In this document: positions 56,148 through 64,000 of the stretch, piece after piece
Position numbering within the stretch: the stretch's first letter is position 1
Layout of the letters: each line of letters begins with the position of its first letter
Source of the DNA: Omphalotus guepiniiformis
Lineage: Eukaryota > Basidiomycota > Agaricomycetes > Agaricales > Omphalotaceae
Assembly: GCA_028554645.1 (NCBI GenBank)
Contig: JAQOOI010000038.1
Location: forward strand, 186,001-250,000
Direction of reading: 5' to 3'
Length of the DNA: 64,000 nt
The notes under the pieces: model-generated
What the model was told of the DNA's origin: nothing
The model's database searches: none
What the model saw: only the letters and a program-made list of their open reading frames with translations
Made by a program: the position numbers and the translations under genes

Positions 56148-58437
56148 TCAATCAACCACCACCAAACCATCAAAGCTTTCCCTCATCACCGCCTTCTTCA
56201 TTACATTCTCCGGAGTAAACTTGTTCTCTTCCCTTTCCTTGTCCTCCTCCTCCTTCGTCTTTCCTATCACCTCCCAATCCACTTCTCCTTCCTCACCCAT
56301 AAACACCTTCAACATCGATGGCGAGAACCCATTCACCATCGCAACACCTTCTCGCTCTGCCGTGACCTCCATTGTCGAATAACTAGACAAATCCCAGAAA
56401 ACAATCTGCGGCACATCATACCCCACCCTCTCATACGCCTCCTTAACACGATCATACGTCGTCTTCCACTCTCGATCCCCATAATTCACATTCCCATACC
56501 CCATCGCCCTAGCAGCATCAAACTGCATATCCGAGAACACAAATACCCGCTTGATCATCTCCTCCTTCGGCACCTTATTCTTCACCGCACGATCAAGCAA
56601 CAGCTCAACAAACACCGCATAGAAATTCGTATTCATCCCCCAGCTCGCATTTGACATCCTCATCAGCGAATCGTATAACCCCTGCTCCTTGTCAAGCACC
56701 ACGAACTCGGGTGTGGCAGAGAACGTGATGAATCCACTGTCAAATGGTGGTTTCGCCAAACGCGCGAGCAGGAGCGAAAGCGAAATCGCGGGCAAGATTG
56801 GCTGAACATGTCTCGATGAAGTGGACCGCGTTATCGAACCCATAGACCCAGAAACATCGCACACGGCTATTGCACTATCGAGAGACCCAGACTCTTTCAG
56901 ACGTGTAATGAGCGAATTCCACTGAGCTTCAAGCACTCGCAACTGAGTCTCCGCCAGATTTTTCTTCATCTCCATGAGTTTCGGGTACTTTATTGACGAC
57001 GACGAACGGCTTGCACTCTCAGACAACTGTACAACCTTTCCTACGATCTCATGCGGAAGCAACGTCGCACCCGAGATTCGCTTTTTTCCGCTCTCCACAT
57101 CGATGAGGTACTGTTGAAATCCTTCCGGGTCGTGTTTATAGAAGTGCTCCGTGTTATTCTTCATGCAGACAGACGAGACGCGATTGTACCTTATCTCAGT
57201 CCATCTGTTGGCGACCATCAATGGTTCAGAAACGAGGGAAATTTTACGCAGACGACTGAGCACCCAACGCTGGTAGTAAGACCGAAGAACGACGAAGTGA
57301 TCCATCACTCCCTCCACACCAGAACTAGCGATCTGTACGGCATCCAACGACGCCAAAGACGAAGGGAATGATTGGCGCAAGCCCGCCCTGGAGTGATGTA
57401 TAAGCAGGGAGATAGCAGTGGAGATATTTGTGTGCCGGTCGTGTGAAGCGCCATTGGACGGAGCCCATTTTCCCGCCAGCGAAATCTTTCTGTACAGCGT
57501 CGCACGAGTCTTTTTATCAGCGTCCGGGGGAAGATGCTCTATCTCCCAAGTGACGTTTAAGTCACTGACGAGTTGCTCAGTGAAGAGCCTTGCGACAGCT
57601 ATATAGAGCGCGCGATACTTTGGATCTTGCAACCGCTTTTCCAAGATCTCATGCCGCTCTGTACCCACACGCTGACGCCGAACCACCGCACGATCATGCA
57701 TTTCCAAGTTGTGCCGCTCATGCGCTCCAGGCTCTGCGAACTTTTTGACACTGCGATCAGGGTATGTGTATTGAGGCCGAGGATGATGAAGGAAGGTAGC
57801 ATTCATACAGTGAAGCTCGTTCGTAGTAGCCAACGCGAGAATATTGAGCAGATCCTTCCAGTAGCCATGAGAGAACCCATGCGCAGGTGTCTTTTTGTTT
57901 GGACAGACGGGGCTGACAAGCATTGAGAGGTTCGAGATGGCTGTCCGAGGGTGCTTCTTGAGAAGCCAGCCAAATGCCCTACGCAAATCAAAAAGAATCA
58001 GATACGAATTGCGGAAAGATAAAGCACTAGACATACCGATAAAAGCCTTCCTTTTCAGATTTTCCCTCATGAATGCTCCTCAATTGCCAGATCAACCTCA
58101 GCGTCAGCGCCGGATCCTTCTTCCATGCATTATCCAGCAACCTGCTAATATCGTCATATTCCGACCAACGATTCAATCCCATAAACGCATCTAAAGTAGG
58201 TTCAAGGGTAGAGCTGTACGCAGGCGCTTCGTTCTCGGTGTATGTGTGGTGAGAGGTAGCCAACAACGCATCCATCATCGCATTTCGTGGTTCTTCGCCA
58301 TCACCTTTCATTTCCACATCAACATCGTCAGTGGTAGCCGGGAGGAGAACGTCGAGAAAGTTGGAGTCGTAAAGCTCCGGAATATGCGGCAAAGCGAACT
58401 TTTGAGACGTAGCAAGAACAGAGAGAGTAGAAGCCAT
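56148..58437 (-). CDS. DUF2828 protein with vWA domain (Ro/TROVE-like)
   Basis: Fungal/plant DUF2828 family, described as an N-terminal helical region like Ro60 TROVE joined to a von Willebrand A domain. Two exons joined by a GTATGT intron near 58040-57980. Features: NEAPAYSSTLEPTLDAFMGL, DPALTLRLIWQLRSIHEGKS and FGWLLKKHPRTAISNLSMLV in the helical part; IRYNRVSSVCMKNNTEHFY in the middle; then the vWA core with an intact metal site, IAVCDVSGSMGS, FDSGFITFSATPEFVVLD and RVFVFSDMQFDAA. The C-terminus has a charged KTKEEEDKEREENKF. ATG at 58437 (MASTLSVLATSQKF) fits the family; an upstream in-frame ATG at 58599 would add an Arg-rich 54-residue lead that could be a mitochondrial presequence. Function unproven; an RNA-binding role is inferred from the Ro-like fold. 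Confidence 0.85.
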
Positions 58438-58599
58438 CCTACGAAGATGATATCTCTGATTCCGGGTGAGTTTGAAGTTCTTCTGATCCTGAAGCAAGCT
58501 CAGGGTTCTGGTTCGTGCGAGACGAATGGAGGGGTCATGTCTCCAAAGACAGCTGTATTTATATGATGCAATCCACGAGCGCCCAGAAAGCTGAGACAT

Positions 58600-59596
58600 A
58601 GTCCCGAGAGTCGATGCCCCTCAATATGAGTCAACCGAGTGAGGAGGAGTCAGTTATGGTCATTTCAACTTGGCGGCTAGGAGCTGGCAGGAGTCAAGGT
58701 ATTCGCTCGCTTACGACGGCTCCGACGCTGTCATCTGATGCTGGGAACATTCAATCTAAAGGGGACAAAAAAGCTAGCTTTGACACCATTTGAATTGCAG
58801 GTACGTACAGTAAGATATAGCTAGCGAGAGTAACTACGCAGTCATCGACTCGTACCTACAATGTCAGATTTGTTACGATTTGCAGGTCGTTTGTCTTAAT
58901 GTGCAAAGTCCTAACTATACGGAAGAATACTCAGTAGTGCCGCTAGAAGTTGAAAAGCTCTACATACGGCGAAGTAGTGTCAAAAACGAGTCCATTCCCT
59001 AAGTAGATGCAACGCGGTCAAGTCATTGGGAATACCAAGTTGGTACATAATAATGGCATCCTTCATCTACTGGTCTATTACTGTACTCCGATAAGAACTC
59101 TTAACCACTTCGCCGTCCACGAATGAGAGAAAAGACCGACAAGCACAGACAGCTTCAATCAGCTTCTAGAAGACGACTTGCACATCTTAAATTCTTCACC
59201 GTACTCGCCGTACTTACTGTACTTACTAGATTTTAGATCTGGCATTCTGCCAGTGGGAACCAGAATTCACGCGTTGAAAAGCTCAGGAATTAGGCAACGG
59301 GCTTCCAGAGTGCAGAGAATTTGATACACCGATTGTAGAAAAAAACATACAGTACATACTCCAAGAGGATCGGCGAACCTGGTGGGTCCAGGCAAGAACC
59401 TCTCGAAGAAGAAAGCTAAAAGAAAAGACTTCGGCGCCTAGGCCTTCCATTGTTCCCGCGTCAATCACGTGATAACTAAAGGAGTGGCGTGGGAAATATC
59501 TCCATTGGCAGTGTCATGACTTCAGCGGCATCGTCTAGTTTTGCGCATTGACCAGTTTGGCGTCGCCGACGACGACGACGGACACTAAAACAACGA
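58600..59596. other. Divergent intergenic region, no gene seen
   Basis: About 1 kb between the divergent DUF2828 and Cys-rich genes. No supported coding sequence, tRNA or repeat apart from short triplet runs (GACGAC near 59570). Confidence 0.45.
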
Positions 59597-62376
59597 TGTC
59601 TGCGCTATCTACGGCTAGTCCCTTGTATAAAGGGAAGGTCACTCACCGGTCTTGGGCGCAACTCCCGGAAGAACTTATTAGGTAAATATCATCGCTTTTA
59701 TCCTCGATATAACGCGTATGAGGTACTGATAGATCTTATATTTTCATCTAGGATTATTGCGACGTATCATATTTGGGATCTCTCTGTATCAGGATATTGT
59801 CCGGAAACATGGCAAGCGCGGCCTTTCTGGCAAAATATGATGGTGTATACAGCTGTACGAAACGCTCTCGAGGTAGACAAATTCATGTCGATATGTCCTC
59901 AGTGGAGTGCAGCCAGTGAGTTTCGTTCTGATCTAAAATCTCTATGAGCTGACGTGTTGGTCTTAGTGGAGACGCATACTTTTTGGCAACACGCTATTGC
60001 GCTTATCGACCCCCACGACAGCCTAGGAATCCATGCCTACGTCCGAAGCAACAATTCCTCTGCTCCTCCAGTGAGATTATCGCCTTATCGTCATTTCCGA
60101 TACATCTTGGCTTGCTCGTGCCTCGTTTGTCGTATCAATTCTCCCAATACAACTCTCGGACTCGCGAATGCCAAACGCTCCATTCACACCAACTATCTAG
60201 GCGCTTGTGGCCTGTGCCGCGAACATGACAGGCAGAAGGGTGCTTTTTGCGGCCTCTGCCTTCGTGAGGCACAGCCTTTTGATGTTGAACCTATTACGAA
60301 TTCTGTCCTGCATTCTGGATGCATGGAGAATGAAGATGAGGAGCAATGGCCTGGTGTAGAAGCTACGTGTCGGTGCTGCCGTGCCGAAGGACTTTGGCGC
60401 AGAGTTTGTCATACGAACGACCGAGAGGCCGTTGGAGGCCGGAAGTTCCGCTCTGATGACTGGGAAGCTCGATCCAGTATAGATGGTTTTATCGACCTTG
60501 CGGAGGGAACCATTTCTGATGTCGTCAGTCTCGCTAAAGAGCGATACTGGATACGAACCCACACCAAGCTTAGCGATATGCTTTCACAAGCACTGGCTGC
60601 AAATCGGTTTGATGGCAGGGAAGAGCGATATATGTCTGGCGACGACTTGGAGATGGATTTGAGCGACGCGGAAGATGATGACGAGGAAGACGTAGAGTTG
60701 GCGCAGCTCACTGAAGACAGCGGCGTTAGAGACCTTGCCTTGGGAGACTGGGCCCGTAACAGGATTTTAGATGGTTTTTGGATCAGCCCCGCTGACCAAT
60801 GGTATGGCACCATAAACCCTGGTCATCCTTGGGATGCGAAGGCGGTCCACCCGTGTCCATGGACGACAGTGGACGAAGGTCTCGAGAGATCTCGAGAAGC
60901 CGACGAAGTTCCTGAACTTGAGGAAGAGCATCCAAGACGTGCGACAATCCGGGAGGATATACCACCATCATATACTATGTGCGAAAACACCTACCACGCT
61001 CATCAGAAGCAGATGCGTGTCTTGCTACTCCCTGCGATGAGGAACATCGTTAGACGGCTCGTCATTGAATGTGGAGCTGACTCGGTTGACCCCGCTATGA
61101 GGGCGGCGCGTATGACGCTGGAGGACGTGATGGCAGAGCTTAGAAACGAAGCCACCTGGATCGACGGTGTTGATTGGTTGGAAAGACGGAGAAATGTACG
61201 CCGAGAGGCAGATAGACGCGCAAGGCAAGGGGGCAGTGATGATCGTGCATCAATGACTTCCTCAAGTTCAAGTAAATCTTCTGACGAATCCTCGACCATG
61301 ACGAGTCCTGTACTTTCTACATCGACATTTCAGACCACGCCTTCACCCCCGCCTTTGGATGACAAGAAGGAGGAGAACGCGGTGCAGACCCAGGTCCCAC
61401 CCTTGTCGCGTCCAGTAGCGATTGCGGTGTCCCCAGTACTCGAACAGCCGAGATTAATACATCCCATTCCCTATGTCCCTGTTACAACCGCACATTTACC
61501 CCACTTCAGTGCCGAAGCATTCAAAGCGGCGAGTGTTTTTCTTTTTTACACAGCAACACACAATATCACTGACTTTCTGTCTTTAGGTTTGGCGAGAAGC
61601 CTGTGCGCCGTTATATCATTGCAGATGCAAGATTTGTGAGCGGGCGATGATAAGAGCAAACGATTCTGCCGCTGCTGCTGCTGTCGCTGCAGGTTTGAAC
61701 AATCTGTCGACACCTATTCAAGCTCAGCCACCTTATCCCGTTGTTGACAATGATAGAGGACCCGAAAAAACCGAGCGTGAACTCATGGAAATCAAACTTA
61801 CCGCAGCTCCTGATGCAGACGGCGACGGTGAAGAGGAGGTAGAGTATGTCGAGTATGATGATGACGAAGACGATGAAGATTTCGATTCCGAGGGAGGAAA
61901 CGACGGTTCTAGATCTGGTAGCCGGTCTCTGTCCCCTCCTCGATTGCGACGTGCGGTGTACACCCCTCCTCTCACTATCAGCCCTCGAAAACGGTCCTGT
62001 GACGAAATCGATGATGGGAGAGTATTGGGTGATCGCGACGGAGACTCCGAAGACGATACACCGCTACGTCGGTCACACGCACAATTGCAGCCCGGTACTC
62101 CACCGAAACGAACCAGGAGAGAAAGTCCGCCAGTTGTTCAAGGCTTGGTTGATAGACGCGCAGGAGAGGATGATGCACAAGCGAAGCTCAGAAGAACTTT
62201 ATGATCTTGATAATCAGACAGATGGGGCGCTTGATGGACTGAGGACAAAGAGAGTAAAGGTCTCCGAGGAAGCGGAATCTCCCCCTACTTCGCTCACAGC
62301 GGAAGATAGTGAGCATTCCACGCCATCGGAGGAGTGTGAAGACACCAGGAAAAGGCCAAAGGTGCTTGAGCGGTAA
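59597..62376 (+). CDS. Hypothetical protein with Cys-rich segments and acidic/NLS tail
   Basis: ATG at 59597 gives MSALSTASPLYKGKVTHRSW, then AQLPEELIRIIATYHIWDLS, which looks like an F-box-type start (LPxEL followed by a helix). After two introns a 560-residue exon has Cys pairs that suggest zinc binding: CSCLVCRIN, GACGLCREHDRQKGAFCGLC and ATCRCCRAEG. An acidic block (DLEMDLSDAEDDDEEDVEL) and Ser-rich linkers follow. A further intron (donor GTTTTT near 61539, poor) joins to VWREACAPLYHCRCKICERA. The C-terminus has acidic runs and basic clusters (SPRKRSCDEIDD, PKRTRRES). The frame ends at 62204 if unspliced, or at 62376 if a 31-nt intron near 62131-62161 is removed. No family recognised; nuclear location and a role in ubiquitin ligation are only inferred. 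Confidence 0.65.
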
Positions 62377-63115
62377 GAAATATAGATGACGACAAACTTG
62401 ATTGTTGTACGAAAGGTATCGGAGAATCCAACCGTTTTTTTCCTCTCTTTTTTTTGTCTAAGTTCCTTCTTTTGCTTTATTTGTACTTCTTGCTTTCGTG
62501 TTCTCCCTTTCCGGTCGAGATATCCTTTTTACCAGGTGTGAATGACGGATATTGAAATTCTTCACCTTCTTGCATAGTAGGTGTTTTATCTCATATGTAA
62601 CACCAAATTCTTTTTTCTCCTTTTATTTTGTGGGGTCGCTGGGAACCTTCTGGGCTGTCAGCTGGTCGCGCAGCAAAAACCAATTGATGATATGATTATT
62701 CTTCTGTTGGCACAAAATTTCATGTATCATAAACCTTGCCGCCTGATTTAAAGGACTGCCGTGATATATGTAGCAGACCCCCTCCTGACAGTAGAGCTTT
62801 TCCAGAATACATTCGCATGGTCTGCACCAGTGCCCTGTGAAGAGCAAATCCTCTGTCGGCTTCGTCTAAAGATGGGACCTTGTTGTCACGGAAGGCTGTA
62901 TTAGAACTGACAAAGTCAGACGTTACAGCTGATCAGTCTGATGTGAAGATCTACTTTTCTCAAGTCGTGGACTTTCCAAACAAGCATTGGATTCCGAAAG
63001 TATAATGAATAGGTATATTTTCTTTGTCCGAAGACAGATTACGACATAGTATCAATACCAACTTAGCCTAGTACATAGTATGATTTGCAACGTTGGCCCA
63101 AGGTGAATGTTTTTA
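62377..63115. other. Convergent intergenic region
   Basis: 3' flanks of the two neighbouring genes, T-rich from about 62430. No supported coding sequence. Confidence 0.45.
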
Positions 63116-63690
63116 TCAGTCTTCCTCCTGTAAAATAGGTTTCTCGGGAACAGGGCGAGAAACCTCTCTATCATCTCGATCAACATAGGTTGGCGGAAGC
63201 TCTACAAATTCAGCAGTGCGACTTGAAGAGCTTGGCACTACTTCAAGACCAGCATCTTGATGCACGAGATATACTCGCGACAGGCGTCTCGCACTCGTCG
63301 ATTCAATAGTGATATCGTCACTATGCGCGAAAGGATTAACGGTAGCTGGAGGAGATGATTTCTGTTCGGGGACTGAAGGCATTTCCGAATCCTCGTCCCA
63401 TTTCGATTTCTGTTTCCGATTACGATTGACGCAGTACCGTAGAAACCATGCAGCGCCAACGAGGAATATGCCGCCGAATAGACCTCCGAGACCCGCTCCT
63501 ACGGCCGTGGCGTGCGCCTTCGACGATGTCATAGAAATAGATGAATCAGACTGACATCTCAGTGAAAGGAAATACAACTTACATAGTCCCTGGTCCTGCT
63601 AAGCAGCTATAATCATCGGATTGTCCTATGAGCATTGGCCCGTTGGACCAGACGAACCCGTCAGAGCTTGTAAGAGACACGAAAAAATGC
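63116..63690 (-). CDS. Partial gene for a single-pass membrane protein
   Basis: The last exon encodes a Ser-rich external end (QSDSSISMTSS), a Gly-rich transmembrane helix (AVGAGLGGLFGGIFLVGAAW), a basic stop-transfer RYCVNRNRKQKSK, and a cytosolic tail of about 100 residues with LPPTYVDRDD and EKPILQEED before the stop at 63116. This layout (Ser-rich wall-facing side, one helix, short tail) resembles fungal surface sensors or Mid2-like proteins. Upstream on the minus strand a frame with FVWSNGPMLIGQSDDYSC looks like the preceding exon, but the junction near 63580 was not resolved. The gene continues beyond 63700 and its start was not found. Confidence 0.5.
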
Positions 63691-64000
63691 ATGGCTCGAG
63701 ACTAGAAAGACAGGACTTAGACGAGAGTCAAATTCATCAGGTAGAATATCTGACCAGAGACGCTGTCCAAACAATTGGACTAGTATTTGAGGTGAGATTA
63801 TAGGCTGGGTGCAGAGGAGGAGATATCTAGTTGGAAAGGTCAATACTATCATGCCGCGAAAGAGCCACGAACACGCTCACGGTTAGAGTGAATGGAGGTT
63901 TTCCATTTGTAGGCGTGATCGATATATCTGAGCACTGGCAGAGGCCCAGGTATCAGATAACTATGACACCAGCATGTAGACCTCAAGATTGACATACCTG

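Noticed and set aside
1..64000. CRISPR arrays, operons or bacterial-type signals
   Set aside because: Spliceosomal introns and gene content show nuclear fungal DNA; no regularly spaced short repeats were seen.

Overview
The window looks like nuclear DNA of a mushroom-forming basidiomycete (Agaricomycete). Genes are compact and broken by many introns of about 45-70 nt with GTRNGT-like donors and CTNAY branch sites. The protein families fit: a six-histidine tyrosinase with lid domain, a CFEM protein, a short-ankyrin NACHT receptor, a Crinkler-like NTPase/nuclease gene, and condensin, SRP72 and pinin genes of basidiomycete type. Exon models were built by hand from reading frames and splice signals. 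Gene ends are firm where stated; internal exon borders are approximate unless coordinates are given.

Layout. 1-15.5 kb is repeat-rich: the 3' end of a decayed Ty1/copia element with a very long (about 1.8 kb) LTR, a 61-bp perfect inverted repeat, an island holding a ceramide synthase, an aldo/keto reductase and an intron-containing tRNA-Lys, a second copy of the long LTR, then a NACHT-ankyrin receptor gene. 16.1-23.4 kb is a dynamin-like GTPase pseudogene split by a 4,857-bp copia retrotransposon (16182-21038, minus strand) with 178-bp LTRs and a GGTAT target duplication. The insertion lies exactly on a 5' splice site of the host gene.

23.8-43 kb: a SET-domain methyltransferase, a tyrosinase followed by a stand-alone copy of its C-terminal lid domain, an ATP23 metalloprotease gene with a truncated ATP23 copy about 2.3 kb away and an orphan gene between them, a Cys-rich small protein, a divergent pinin/SRP72 pair with only 114 bp between start codons, and a membrane-anchored histidine-phosphatase-like protein. 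43.6-50.1 kb: a Crinkler-like NTPase plus nuclease-fold gene, divergent from a geranylgeranyl diphosphate synthase (210 bp between starts), tRNA-Ile and a CFEM GPI-anchored protein. 50.8-64 kb: condensin subunit Cnd1, a DUF2828 vWA protein, a Cys-rich hypothetical nuclear protein and a partial single-pass membrane protein.

Themes. (1) Transposon decay here is almost wholly CpG to TpG/CpA, the mark of cytosine methylation. (2) Two conflict-type genes (a NACHT-ankyrin receptor lacking the NACHT core, and a Crinkler-like NTPase-nuclease) sit among conserved housekeeping genes. (3) Several genes show internal loss or partial duplication (SRP72, ATP23, tyrosinase lid, dynamin).
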